Shown here: piece by piece, positions 55,777 to 64,000 of the stretch
Layout of the letters: each line of letters begins with the position of its first letter
Position numbering within the stretch: the stretch's first letter is position 1
Assembly (NCBI RefSeq): GCF_030929505.1
Contig: NZ_JAVFVV010000028.1
Span: 1 to 64,000, forward strand
Direction of reading: 5' to 3'
Source of the DNA: Mesorhizobium sp. LHD-90
GTDB lineage: Bacteria; Pseudomonadota; Alphaproteobacteria; Rhizobiales; Rhizobiaceae
Length of the DNA: 64,000 nucleotides
Translations under genes and position numbers: made by a program
The notes under the pieces: generated by a model
What the model saw: only the letters and a program-made list of their open reading frames with translations
Told to the model about the DNA's origin: nothing
The model's database searches: none

Positions 55777-57401
55777 TGCGAAGGAACGCTGCTTTCACTT
55801 TTGCACTAGCCATTCTTTCCCTCCTGGCGATCCTCGTTTCCCCCGCCTCCGCCGACGAAGCCACGTTGCGGCCCGTCGTCGCCAAATTCGCGACGGTCAA
55901 GAATTTCTCCCAGACCGAAGCCGTCGTGCGCGAGCTCGCGGCAACCGGCGATCCGGCGGTCGGCAAGCCGCTGACGGCATTGTCCGAAGGCGATCTCTAT
56001 TTCCGGAAATCCGATGCAGCGGTCTTCATAGGCAAGGAGAGCGGCCAGACGGTGAAACTCGCCGATCCGCTCACGGCCGTCGACGCCGGCGAGGCCGCTA
56101 AGGCGGAGGTGACCAAGGTCAAGGTCAACAACAGCCTGCGCCGCGTCATCCGCGACGTGCTGGGAACGCTGACGCTCGGGGCCGCCGATCCGGCCGCGCG
56201 GCTTGCCGCCGCGCAGACCATGTTCAAGGCGCCCGACGCCAATTCCATCGAGGCGCTCGACGTGGCGATCCTCGACGAGCATATCGCCAGCGTGAAACTA
56301 CAGCTTGAGCAGGCGCGCGCCTCTGCGGTTCTCGTTTCCGACCTGCCCGCCAGCGAGAAGCTGGCGGCGATCACTGTATTGGAGGCGCGGGGCGGCCGCG
56401 ACGCGCTGTCGCTGCTCACCGCCGTCCAGGCAAGAGCCGACGGCGCGGTCAAGGATGCCGCCACGGCCGCGATCGACCGGATAAACTCCTCGCTGGCGCT
56501 TTGGGGCGCCGCACAGAACGTCTGGTACGGCATCTCGCTCGGCTCGGTTCTGTTGCTGGCAGCGATCGGCCTCGCCATCACCTTCGGCGTCATGGGCGTC
56601 ATCAACATGGCGCATGGCGAGATGGTGATGCTCGGCGCCTACACGACCTATGTCGTGCAGGAGGTGATCCGCACCTCGGCGCCCGGCCTGTTCGACTGGT
56701 CGCTGGCGATTGCCCTGCCGCTGGCCTTCCTGGTCGCTGCCGCCGTCGGCTTCGCCATCGAGCGCGGCATCATCCGTTTCCTCTACGGCCGCCCGCTGGA
56801 GACGCTGCTCGCCACCTGGGGCGTGTCGCTGATCCTGCAGCAGGCGGTGCGCACCATCTTCGGCCCGACCAACCGCGAGGTCGGCAACCCGTCCTGGATG
56901 TCCGGCGCGTTCGAACTCGGTCAGCTTTCGATCACCTGGAACCGGCTGTGGATCCTGGTATTCGCGCTGGCCGTGTTCTTCGCCCTGCTGTTCGTCATGA
57001 AGCGCACACCGTGGGGCCTGCAGATGCGCGCCGTCACCGCCAGCCGCCGCATGGCCGCCTCGATGGGCATCAGGACGCCGTGGGTCGACGCGCTGACTTT
57101 CGCGCTGGGCTCCGGCATTGCCGGCATCGCCGGCGTCGCGCTCAGCCAGATCGACAACGTCTCGCCCAACCTCGGCCAGGGCTACATCATCGACAGTTTC
57201 ATGGTGGTCGTGTTCGGCGGCGTCGGCAATCTGTGGGGCACGCTGGTCGGCGCGCTGTCGCTCGGCATCCTCAACAAGTTCCTGGAGCCCTACGCCGGCG
57301 CGGTGCTGGGCAAGATTCTCGTGCTGGTGCTGATCATTCTGTTTATCCAGAAGCGCCCGCGCGGCCTGTTCGCGCTCAAAGGCCGGGCGGTGGAAGCATG
57401 A
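55776..57401 (+). CDS. urtB: Urea ABC transporter permease UrtB
   Basis: A 541-residue permease. A signal-like segment (VRRNAAFTFALAILSLLAIL) and a periplasmic helical region (to about 240) precede a LivH-type membrane domain with FGVMGVINMAHGEMVMLGAY and VVVFGGVGNLWGTLVGA. I place the start at GTG 55776, directly after AGAGGGGG of the palindrome; the open frame upstream to 55599 is repeat-encoded and not family-like. The stop overlaps urtC (ATGA). Confidence 0.92.
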   Translation: MRRNAAFTFALAILSLLAILVSPASADEATLRPVVAKFATVKNFSQTEAVVRELAATGDPAVGKPLTALSEGDLYFRKSDAAVFIGKESGQTVKLADPLTAVDAGEAAKAEVTKVKVNNSLRRVIRDVLGTLTLGAADPAARLAAAQTMFKAPDANSIEALDVAILDEHIASVKLQLEQARASAVLVSDLPASEKLAAITVLEARGGRDALSLLTAVQARADGAVKDAATAAIDRINSSLALWGAAQNVWYGISLGSVLLLAAIGLAITFGVMGVINMAHGEMVMLGAYTTYVVQEVIRTSAPGLFDWSLAIALPLAFLVAAAVGFAIERGIIRFLYGRPLETLLATWGVSLILQQAVRTIFGPTNREVGNPSWMSGAFELGQLSITWNRLWILVFALAVFFALLFVMKRTPWGLQMRAVTASRRMAASMGIRTPWVDALTFALGSGIAGIAGVALSQIDNVSPNLGQGYIIDSFMVVVFGGVGNLWGTLVGALSLGILNKFLEPYAGAVLGKILVLVLIILFIQKRPRGLFALKGRAVEA

Positions 57402-58624
57402 TCTCCGGAAAGTTTTTTGTCGCCGGCGCCGACCGCCGCATCGCCATCACCATCCTCATCCTGGTGGCGGTGGCGATCCTCGTACCTGTGCTGAACATCG
57501 CCTTCCCGCCGGATTCGGCACTGCATGTGCCGTCCTACATGGTGGCGCTGATCGGCAAGTATCTCTGCTACGCGCTGCTGGCGCTGTCGCTCGACCTTGT
57601 ATGGGGTTATTGCGGCATTCTTTCGCTCGGCCATGGCGCCTTCTTCGCGCTCGGCGGCTACGCGATGGGCATGTACCTGATGCGGCAGATCGGCGACCGC
57701 GGCGTCTACGGCAACCCGATCTTGCCCGACTTCATGGTGTTCCTGAACTGGAAGGAACTGCCGTGGTTCTGGTACGGCTTCGACCAGTTCTGGTTCGCCG
57801 CGCTGATGGTGATGCTGGTGCCCGGGCTTCTGGCCTTCTGCTTCGGCTGGCTGGCATTCCGCAGCCGCGTCACCGGCGTCTACCTGTCGATCATCACCCA
57901 GGCGATGACCTATGCGCTGCTGCTCGCCTTCTTCCGCAACGACATGGGTTTCGGCGGCAATAACGGCCTGACCGATTTCAAGGACATTCTGGGCTTCAAC
58001 GTGCAGGCCAACACGACGCGCTCGGCCCTGTTTGCGGCGAGCGCGCTGGCCCTGGCGTTGGGCGTTTTCGTCACCTGGCGTATCATCGGTTCGAAATACG
58101 GAAAGCTGCTGATGGCGGTGCGCGATGCCGAGAGCCGCACGCGTTTCCTCGGCTGGCGGGCGGAGAACGTAAAGCTGTTCGCCTTCACCGTGTCGGCTGT
58201 CATGGCCGGCATTGCCGGCGCGCTCTATGTGCCGCAGGTCGGCATCATCAATCCCGGCGAGTTCGACCCCGCCAATTCGATCGAGGTGGTGGTGTGGACG
58301 GCTGTCGGCGGCCGCGCCACCATCGTCGGGCCGATCATCGGTGCGCTGCTGGTCAATGCGGGCAAAAGCTGGTTCACCGGCGTGCTGCCGGAATTCTGGC
58401 TGTTCGCGCTGGGCGGGCTGTTCGTCTTCGTCACGCTGTTCCTGCCGAAGGGCGTCGTCGGCATGTACGACCAGTGGAAGGCTGGTCGTGGCCACCGTCT
58501 TAAGGCAGCGGCGACGGGCGACGCGCCGCCGCTCGCCCCGGTCTCGCCCGCGGTCGAGTCGGCGCGCGCCGAAAAAGGCTGGCAGGTCCCGTCCGGCGGC
58601 CCCGAGCCGGCGGCGGCGGAGTAG
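57398..58624 (+). CDS. urtC: Urea ABC transporter permease UrtC
   Basis: A 408-residue LivM-type permease with about nine membrane segments; LVWGYCGILSLGHGAFFALG, RVTGVYLSIITQAMTYALL and FGGNNGLTDF are typical of UrtC. The C-terminal tail (from about 375) is Ala/Pro-rich and cytoplasmic. Co-translated with urtB. Confidence 0.95.
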   Translation: MISGKFFVAGADRRIAITILILVAVAILVPVLNIAFPPDSALHVPSYMVALIGKYLCYALLALSLDLVWGYCGILSLGHGAFFALGGYAMGMYLMRQIGDRGVYGNPILPDFMVFLNWKELPWFWYGFDQFWFAALMVMLVPGLLAFCFGWLAFRSRVTGVYLSIITQAMTYALLLAFFRNDMGFGGNNGLTDFKDILGFNVQANTTRSALFAASALALALGVFVTWRIIGSKYGKLLMAVRDAESRTRFLGWRAENVKLFAFTVSAVMAGIAGALYVPQVGIINPGEFDPANSIEVVVWTAVGGRATIVGPIIGALLVNAGKSWFTGVLPEFWLFALGGLFVFVTLFLPKGVVGMYDQWKAGRGHRLKAAATGDAPPLAPVSPAVESARAEKGWQVPSGGPEPAAAE

Positions 58625-58628
58625 CGCC

Positions 58629-59375
58629 ATGAGCAAGAGCGGCACCATCCTTTATCTCGACGGCGTCTCACGGTCCTTCGACGGCTTCAAGGCGATCAAC
58701 AACCTGTCGCTGGTGCTGGACAAGGGAGAGATGCGGGCGATCATCGGCCCGAACGGCGCCGGCAAGACGACGATGATGGACATCATCACCGGCAAAACCA
58801 AGCCAGATACCGGCGAGGTCTTCTACGACGGCCAGATCGATCTCACCAGGCACGACGAGGCCGAGATCGCCATGATGGGCATCGGCCGGAAATTCCAGAA
58901 GCCGACGGTGTTCGAGAGCCATACGGTGGAGGACAATATCGTCTTGTCGTTGAAAGGGCCGCGCTCGATCTTTCCGGCGCTGTTCCACAAGCGATCGGCC
59001 GGTGAGCAGCGGCGCATCGAGGAGATCTTTTCGACGATCCGGCTCGGCGACAAGCGGCATGACCTCGCGGCCAACCTGTCGCATGGCCAGAAGCAGTGGC
59101 TGGAGATCGGCATGCTTTTGGCGCAAGACCCAAAACTGCTGCTGGTCGACGAACCGGTCGCCGGTATGACCGACGCCGAGACGGAAGAGACCGCGCGGCT
59201 TCTGAAGGAGATTTCGAAGACGCATTCGGTGATCGTTGTCGAGCACGACATGCATTTCGTGCGCGAGCTCGGCGTCAAGGTCACCTGCCTGCACGAGGGC
59301 TCGGTGCTGTCGGAAGGTACGCTGGATTTCGTGTCCGCCGACGAGCGTGTCGTCGAAGTTTATCTGGGGCGGTGA
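58629..59375 (+). CDS. urtD: Urea ABC transporter ATP-binding protein UrtD
   Basis: A 248-residue ATPase. Walker A IIGPNGAGKTTMMD, the Q-loop region GRKFQKPTVFE, signature NLSHGQKQWLEIG, Walker B LLLVDEPVAGMT and H-loop VEHDMHFVRE. ATG 58629 is 5 nt after the urtC stop. Confidence 0.96.
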   Translation: MSKSGTILYLDGVSRSFDGFKAINNLSLVLDKGEMRAIIGPNGAGKTTMMDIITGKTKPDTGEVFYDGQIDLTRHDEAEIAMMGIGRKFQKPTVFESHTVEDNIVLSLKGPRSIFPALFHKRSAGEQRRIEEIFSTIRLGDKRHDLAANLSHGQKQWLEIGMLLAQDPKLLLVDEPVAGMTDAETEETARLLKEISKTHSVIVVEHDMHFVRELGVKVTCLHEGSVLSEGTLDFVSADERVVEVYLGR

Positions 59376-59421
59376 CGGCGATGTGGCGGGTTTGTCTGGA
59401 ACGGTTTGATGCCAAGATGAG

Positions 59422-59603
59422 CACCCCTCATCCGTCTCGGCTTCGCCTCGACACCTTCTCCCACAAGGGGAGAAGGGGGAGCTTGGCACGAATGTCATCG
59501 GCAATCATCGAAGTTGAAGACTGGCGGAGGCGGAACGGCAGTGCTCCCCCTTCTCCCCTTGTGGGAGAAGGTGTCGAGGCGAAGCCGAGACGGATGAGGG
59601 GTG
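59422..59603. repeat. Perfect 60-bp inverted repeat in the urtD-urtE gap
   Basis: Arms 59422-59481 and 59544-59603 are exact complements over 60 bp (beginning CACCCCTCATCCGTCTCGG and including CTCCCACAAGGGGAG), with a 62-bp loop. The 444-nt gap between urtD and urtE is otherwise gene-free. Confidence 0.95.
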
Positions 59604-59715
59604 TTCGCTTAGGCGCGTACCTTGAGAATTTCACCAACCTCCCCTGGCGCGCCGGAAGGTTCGCCACCCCCGCTGTTGCGGCGACGGGGGCGCGGGGGGA
59701 CCAGGTACGGATGCA

Positions 59716-59795
59716 GGGGACAGTTTACTTTCTTCCCGCTGAAATGCTGCGGCGGTACCGGCGTTGGCTCGGGCGGGAAAAAGTAAACTGTCCCC
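59716..59795. repeat. GGGGACAGTTTACTTT palindrome, copy 1
   Basis: Ends GGGGACAGTTTACTTT and its complement AAGTAAACTGTCCCC flank a TTCCCGC/GCGGGAA stem and short loop, 80 bp in all, 24 nt before urtE. Copy 2 is at 63744-63820. Confidence 0.9.
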
Positions 59796-59819
59796 GGGAG
59801 TTCGTCCGCGAGACCCACC

Positions 59820-60515
59820 ATGCTTGAGGTCAAGGACGCCACCCTCCACTACGGCGCCGCGCAGGCGCTGCGCGGCGTGTCGCTGAAGGCGGACGCCGGA
59901 AAAATCACCTGCGTGCTCGGCCGCAACGGGGTCGGAAAAACCAGTCTGATGAGATCGATCGTCGGCCACCACCGGCTGACGAGCGGCACCATAGCCTTCG
60001 AGGGGAAGGCGCTCGACCGGAGCGCGGCGTATGATCGCGCCCGGTCGGGCATCGCATTCGTACCGCAGGGACGAGAGGTGTTCCCGCTGCTGACGGTGAA
60101 GGAAAATCTCGAATCCGGCTTCGCGCCGTTGAAGCGGGCGGATCGCAACGTGCCGCCGCATGTGTTCGAGCTTTTTCCGGTGCTGAAGCAGATGTTGTCG
60201 CGGCGCGGCGGCGATCTCTCCGGCGGCCAGCAGCAGCAACTCGCCATCGGCCGGGCGCTGGTGATGCGGCCGAAATTGCTGGTGCTCGACGAGCCGACCG
60301 AAGGTATCCAGCCGTCGATCATCAAGGATATCGGCCGCGCCATACGCTACCTGCGCGACAGCGCCGGCATCGCCATCCTGCTGGTCGAGCAATATCTGGA
60401 TTTCTGTCGGGAACTCGCCGACGAGGTCAACATCATGGATCGCGGCCAGGTGGTCCATACCGGCCCGGCGGAAGATCTCGACCGCCCGGACGTGAGGAAG
60501 TTTTTGACAGTATAA
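59820..60515 (+). CDS. urtE: Urea ABC transporter ATP-binding protein UrtE
   Basis: A 231-residue ATPase: Walker A VLGRNGVGKTSLMRS, signature DLSGGQQQQLAIG, Walker B LLVLDEPTEGIQPS, H-loop VEQYLDF. It pairs with UrtD. Unlike the other urt genes it is separated from its predecessor by two palindromes, and GGGAG sits about 20 nt before the ATG, so its translation may be less efficient. Confidence 0.95.
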   Translation: MLEVKDATLHYGAAQALRGVSLKADAGKITCVLGRNGVGKTSLMRSIVGHHRLTSGTIAFEGKALDRSAAYDRARSGIAFVPQGREVFPLLTVKENLESGFAPLKRADRNVPPHVFELFPVLKQMLSRRGGDLSGGQQQQLAIGRALVMRPKLLVLDEPTEGIQPSIIKDIGRAIRYLRDSAGIAILLVEQYLDFCRELADEVNIMDRGQVVHTGPAEDLDRPDVRKFLTV

Positions 60516-60578
60516 CGCAGTCTTTGCTTGCCGAGCGCAAAGGCGCATGATCTTCTTTCAATGGAGGGAAGATCTAGT

Positions 60579-60974
60579 GTGAGTGCTGTCGGTATCGTTA
60601 AGAAGATGTATGGGCTTTATGCCCAGGGAGACCTGGATGCCACGATGAACTTGTGCGCGCCGGACGTCCGATTCGTATGGAAAGCCGATCTAGGTTTTAC
60701 GCGTTTCTGCGGAACCGAAGCCGGGCTGGAACAATTCCGCCGGAGACTCGATCGTCTCCACAAAGTCTTCGACTACAATTCCTTTCGCATTGTCTCGATC
60801 TTCGGCGACAGCGAGCGCGTCGCCGCCGAGACGAAGATCGAAATGACCCACAAGGCCAGCAACAAGCGGGTGCGGCTGGAGAACGCGCATTTCTGGACCG
60901 TCAGGGACGGCAAGGTCGCCGAACTCATCGAATATTACGACGCCGCCATGGTGACCGACGCCGACAAGGCGTAG
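60579..60974 (+). CDS. NTF2-like (SnoaL-type) protein
   Basis: A 131-residue cone-shaped alpha+beta protein: VKKMYGLYAQGDLDATMNLC, DVRFVWKADLG, then HFWTVRDGKVAELIEYYDAA. Such folds bind or isomerise small molecules; function unknown. I prefer GTG 60579 because GGAGGGA lies 9 nt upstream; ATG 60561 and TTG 60528 are alternatives. Confidence 0.8.
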   Translation: MSAVGIVKKMYGLYAQGDLDATMNLCAPDVRFVWKADLGFTRFCGTEAGLEQFRRRLDRLHKVFDYNSFRIVSIFGDSERVAAETKIEMTHKASNKRVRLENAHFWTVRDGKVAELIEYYDAAMVTDADKA

Positions 60975-61038
60975 CTCTCAAGCGAGACGGTCGAGGCGGC
61001 CCGTAGGCTGCCCCTGCGTTTCTGCGCATAGGCTGCGT

Positions 61039-61170
61039 TCAGAGCAGCAGATCGGACGAGTTCAGCGCAGTCCCGACGACGTGGATGGCCATCTCGGGGT
61101 CGATGTCGGTGTCCACACCCGTGACGTGTCGAACGATGCGGCTTCTCACGCGTTGGACCGACTCGGCCAT
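61039..61170 (-). CDS. Candidate 43-aa ORF divergent from copA
   Basis: The minus-strand frame begins MAESVQRVRSRIVRHVTGVD and includes IDPEMAIHVVGTALNSSDLL. It has strongly GC-biased third positions like real genes here, but no clear Shine-Dalgarno. Its start is 17 nt from the copA -35, so the CueR-type site could affect both directions. No family recognised. Confidence 0.35.
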   Translation of the reverse strand: MAESVQRVRSRIVRHVTGVDTDIDPEMAIHVVGTALNSSDLLL

Positions 61171-61186
61171 CGCGCAAAAAAGTCGC

Positions 61187-61217
61187 TTGACCTTCCAGTG
61201 ACTGGAAGGATTACGGT
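61187..61217 (+). promoter_or_regulatory. MerR/CueR-type promoter of copA
   Basis: TTGACC (-35, 61187-61192) and TACGGT (-10, 61212-61217) are 19 nt apart, the over-long spacing used by MerR regulators, and the spacer holds the palindrome CCTTCCAG-TGA-CTGGAAGG (61191-61209). This matches copper-responsive CueR sites. Confidence 0.85.
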
Positions 61218-61244
61218 TCGATCCCACATAGGAATGAAACGGGA

Positions 61245-63734
61245 ATGACGGCCTTGAACCATCATCACCACACGAATCATCGGCACCAGGCAGAGGCGGG
61301 CGCGGCGCCCGAATTGGTGCGCGATCCGGTCTGCGGCATGACCGTCGACCCCACGGCGGGAAAACCGTCAATGGAGCATGGCGGGCAGACCTACCACTTC
61401 TGCTGCAACGGCTGCAAAACCAAGTTCGAGGCCGATCCGGAGCGCTATCTGGAAGCCAAGGACCCCGTCTGCGGCATGACGGTGAAGCGGGCCAGCGCCA
61501 AACATTATCTGCGCCATGAGGGCGCGGGGCACTATTTCTGCTCGGCCGGCTGCAAATCGAAATTCGAAGCCGAGCCGGCAAAATATCTCGGCGAACGAAA
61601 ACCCGAGCCGCCGGCGCCGAAAGGCACGCAATACACCTGCCCGATGCATCCGGAAGTGGTGCGCGATGGCCCCGGCTCCTGCCCGAAATGCGGCATGGCG
61701 CTGGAGCCGATGGGCGTGCCGACCGGCGAGGAAGGGCCGAACCCGGAGCTTGTCGACTTCACCCGCCGCTTGTGGGTCAGCGCAATCCTGTCGATCCCGC
61801 TGCTGGTGCTGACCATGGGGCCGATGCTCGGCCTGCCGATCCGCGACTGGCTCGGCGAGCGAACGTCCGTCTGGATCGAGCTCGCGCTCGCAACGCCCGT
61901 CGTGTTGTGGGCGGCGGTCCCGTTCTTTCACCGCGGCTACGAATCGATCGTCAACCGTAGCCCGAACATGTGGACGCTGATCTCGATCGGCGTCGGCGCG
62001 GCCTATGTCTTCAGTGTCGTCGCCACGCTGTTCCCGGACATCTTTCCGCATGAGATGCGCGGCCATGGCGGCGCCGTGCCGGTCTATTTCGAGGCCGCCG
62101 CCGTCATCGTGGCGCTGGTGTTCCTCGGCCAGGTGCTGGAGCTAAAGGCGCGCGAACGCACCGGTTCGGCGATCCGCGCCCTGCTCGACCTCGCGCCGAA
62201 GACGGCGCGCAGGATCGGCAAGGACGGCGGCGAGGCCGACGTGCCGCTCGACCAGGTGCAGACCGGCGACCTGCTGCGCATCCGGCCCGGCGAGAGCGTG
62301 CCGGTCGACGGCGTGGTCGAGGACGGCCGCTCGGCGGTGGACGAATCCATGCTGACCGGCGAGCCGCTGCCGGTGGAGAAGGAGCCGGGCGCGGCGCTGA
62401 CCGGCGGCACGCTCAACCGCAACGGCACGCTGGTGATGCGCGCCGAGAAGGTGGGCGCCGACACGATGCTGTCGCGCATCGTCGAGATGGTGGCCAAGGC
62501 GCAGCGCAGCCGCGCCCCGATCCAGGGGCTGGCCGACACGGTCTCTTTCTACTTCGTGCCTACGGTCGTGCTGGTGGCGATCGTCGCCTTCGCCGTGTGG
62601 GCGATCTTCGGACCGGGGCTCACCTTCGCCATCGTTTCGGCGGTGTCGGTGCTGATCATCGCCTGCCCCTGCGCGCTGGGGCTGGCCACGCCGATGTCGA
62701 TCATGACGGCGACCGGGCGCGGCGCGCAGGCTGGCGTGCTGATCAAGGACGCCGAGGCGCTGGAGCGTCTCTCTAAGGTCGACACGCTCATCGTCGACAA
62801 GACAGGCACGCTGACCGAGGGCCGGCCGCGGCTGACCGATATTGTGGCCGCCGGCGGGCTGGACGAGGAGGGGCTGCTTGGCCTCGCCGCGGCACTGGAG
62901 CAGGGCTCCGAACATCCGCTGGCGGAAGCGATCGTCGAGGGCGCGCGCGAGCGCGGTGTTTCCATCGACAAGGCGACCGACTTCGAGGCGGTGACCGGCA
63001 AGGGCGTCAAGGGCATCGTCGCCGGCCATGCCGTGGCGCTCGGCAATGTCGCGATGATGCAGGACATCGGCGTGGACGCCGCTCCGCTCGCGCCCCAAGC
63101 TGACGCCCTGCGCGCCGAGGGCCGGACGGTGATGTTCGTCGCGCTGGAAGGCCGCCTCGCCGGCTTCGTCGCCGTCGCCGATCCGGTCAAGGCCAACGCC
63201 GCCGACGCCATCCGGGCGCTGCACGACAGCGGCGTTAGGATCGTCATGGCCACCGGCGACAATGCGCTGACGGCGAAGTCGGTGGCCAAAAAACTCGGCA
63301 TCGACGAGGTCCGCGCCGACATGACGCCGGAAGCCAAACACGCGCTGGTCGAGGAACTGCGCAAAAACGGCGCGGCGGTGGCGATGGCGGGCGACGGCGT
63401 CAACGACGCGCCGGCGCTGGCAGCCGCCGATGTCGGCATCGCCATGGGCACGGGCGCCGACGTGGCGCTGGAGAGCGCCGGCATCACGCTGCTCAAGGGC
63501 GATATTTTCGGGATCGTGCGGGCCAGGCGGCTGTCGGTCGCGACCATGCGCAACATCCGCGAAAACCTGTTCTTCGCCTTCGCCTACAACGTCGTCGGCG
63601 TACCGGTGGCGGCGGGCGTGCTTTATCCCGTCTTCGGCATGCTGCTGTCGCCGATGCTGGCGGCCGCCGCCATGAGCCTGTCGTCGGTGTCGGTGATCGG
63701 CAACGCGCTGCGGCTGCGCGGGGTGAAGCTGTAG
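61245..63734 (+). CDS. copA: Copper-translocating P1B-type ATPase
   Basis: An 829-residue copper exporter. A His-rich start (HHHHTNHRH), two tandem YHS domains (DPVCGMTV at 27-34 and 73-80) and a heavy-metal-binding domain ([20 protein letters not shown]; 130-156) replace the usual HMA domain. Catalytic parts: TGE (371-373), transmembrane CPC (474-476), phosphorylated Asp518 in [17 protein letters not shown] and [10 protein letters not shown]. It pumps Cu(I) out of the cytoplasm. Controlled by the CueR-type promoter; the regulator gene follows. Confidence 0.96.
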   Translation: MTALNHHHHTNHRHQAEAGAAPELVRDPVCGMTVDPTAGKPSMEHGGQTYHFCCNGCKTKFEADPERYLEAKDPVCGMTVKRASAKHYLRHEGAGHYFCSAGCKSKFEAEPAKYLGERKPEPPAPKGTQYTCPMHPEVVRDGPGSCPKCGMALEPMGVPTGEEGPNPELVDFTRRLWVSAILSIPLLVLTMGPMLGLPIRDWLGERTSVWIELALATPVVLWAAVPFFHRGYESIVNRSPNMWTLISIGVGAAYVFSVVATLFPDIFPHEMRGHGGAVPVYFEAAAVIVALVFLGQVLELKARERTGSAIRALLDLAPKTARRIGKDGGEADVPLDQVQTGDLLRIRPGESVPVDGVVEDGRSAVDESMLTGEPLPVEKEPGAALTGGTLNRNGTLVMRAEKVGADTMLSRIVEMVAKAQRSRAPIQGLADTVSFYFVPTVVLVAIVAFAVWAIFGPGLTFAIVSAVSVLIIACPCALGLATPMSIMTATGRGAQAGVLIKDAEALERLSKVDTLIVDKTGTLTEGRPRLTDIVAAGGLDEEGLLGLAAALEQGSEHPLAEAIVEGARERGVSIDKATDFEAVTGKGVKGIVAGHAVALGNVAMMQDIGVDAAPLAPQADALRAEGRTVMFVALEGRLAGFVAVADPVKANAADAIRALHDSGVRIVMATGDNALTAKSVAKKLGIDEVRADMTPEAKHALVEELRKNGAAVAMAGDGVNDAPALAAADVGIAMGTGADVALESAGITLLKGDIFGIVRARRLSVATMRNIRENLFFAFAYNVVGVPVAAGVLYPVFGMLLSPMLAAAAMSLSSVSVIGNALRLRGVKL

Positions 63735-63743
63735 GCAAGTGCC

Positions 63744-63820
63744 GGGGACAGTTTACTTTTTCCGCAGAAAGGCCGCAACGCTTCAAGGTTCGCGTGAGCG
63801 GAAAAAAGTAAACTGTCCCC
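63744..63820. repeat. GGGGACAGTTTACTTT palindrome, copy 2
   Basis: Same end sequences as the element at 59716 (GGGGACAGTTTACTTTTTCC and its complement) around a shorter, different loop; 77 bp. It lies between copA and cueR. Confidence 0.9.
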
Positions 63821-63845
63821 TGCGCCGAACTCAAGGAACCACATC

Positions 63846-64000
63846 ATGAACATCGGAACGGCTTCGGAAAAATCCGGCCTGCCGCCCAAGACCATCCGCT
63901 ACTACGAGGATATCGGACTGCTCAGCCCGGGCCGCGCCGGCAACGGCTATCGCGACTATTCGATCGCCGACGTGCACCGGCTGAAATTCCTGCAGCGTTC
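63846..64000 (+). CDS. cueR: MerR-family copper-responsive regulator (partial)
   Basis: The first 51 codons are visible before the window ends: MNIGTASEKSGLPPKTIRYY, then GLLSPGRAGNGYRDYS and VHRLKFLQR, the MerR DNA-binding domain in its CueR flavour. The metal-binding C-terminus is off the end. Its position behind copA and the CueR-type operator before copA support the assignment. Confidence 0.85.
   Translation, partial: MNIGTASEKSGLPPKTIRYYEDIGLLSPGRAGNGYRDYSIADVHRLKFLQR

Overview
This 64 kb GC-rich window looks like chromosomal DNA of a Rhizobiales bacterium close to Mesorhizobium/Phyllobacteriaceae. The clues are the gene families and their order: a GapR/DUF2312 protein beside DUF1244 and an N-formylglutamate amidohydrolase, Usg, DUF1192, a hemC-hemD-mitofilin-hemY cluster, pstSCAB-phoU-phoB, a complete urtABCDE urea transporter, and the intergenic palindromes typical of this group. 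I see no rRNA, tRNA, CRISPR array, transposase or prophage. The assignment is by recognition only; no database search was possible.

Layout. 0.1-8.1 kb: transglutaminase-like protein, secreted nuclease-like protein, TadG-like vWA pilus protein, cyclopropane fatty acid synthase, acs with a MOSC gene, usg. 8.2-14.9 kb: GlsB-type stress membrane protein, a TetR regulator with a clear operator cluster, an ACT-domain protein, asd (with a possible Thr/Lys-rich leader peptide), a gene-poor 0.9 kb, hmgA and an amidotransferase. 14.9-20.3 kb: one probable minus-strand operon hemC-hemD-mic60-like-hemY-terB-amidotransferase. 20.4-24.9 kb: tsaD-gpsA, YciI, EVE protein coupled to a METTL20-like methyltransferase, the Cys-less bL36 paralogue, a TPR protein. 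25-31.4 kb: hydrolase, pyk with DUF1036, formylglutamate amidohydrolase, DUF1244, gapR, quinone oxidoreductase, DUF1192. 31.4-37.4 kb: a higBA-type toxin-antitoxin locus whose toxin is frameshifted, MFS exporter, ArsR regulator, a structured intergenic region, two DUF465 genes, formamidase, purEK.

37.5-43.8 kb is the phosphate regulon unit: Pho box, pstS, a strong hairpin, pstCAB, phoU, phoB (phoR is not here). 44-48.3 kb carries three small genes too short for ordinary ORF calling, an MFS transporter, ugd and a thioesterase. 48.3-53.8 kb encodes a SorC-type regulator, a fused aldolase/short-chain dehydrogenase, mtnK and mtnA: together they read as a salvage route for methylthioadenosine and 5'-deoxyadenosine by-products ending in a DHAP-releasing aldol cleavage (a 'DHAP shunt') with an aldehyde oxidoreductase fused on. 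This is the best candidate for an under-described system. 54-60.5 kb is urtABCDE behind a consensus sigma-54 promoter, interrupted by three long palindromic elements, one of which supplies the apparent ribosome-binding site and first base of the urtB start codon. 60.6-64 kb: NTF2-like protein, copper P-type ATPase with a MerR/CueR-type promoter, and the start of cueR running off the window.

Recurring theme: palindromic repeats of several families occupy many of the longer gaps, and several begin exactly at, or supply, the stop codon of the preceding gene.
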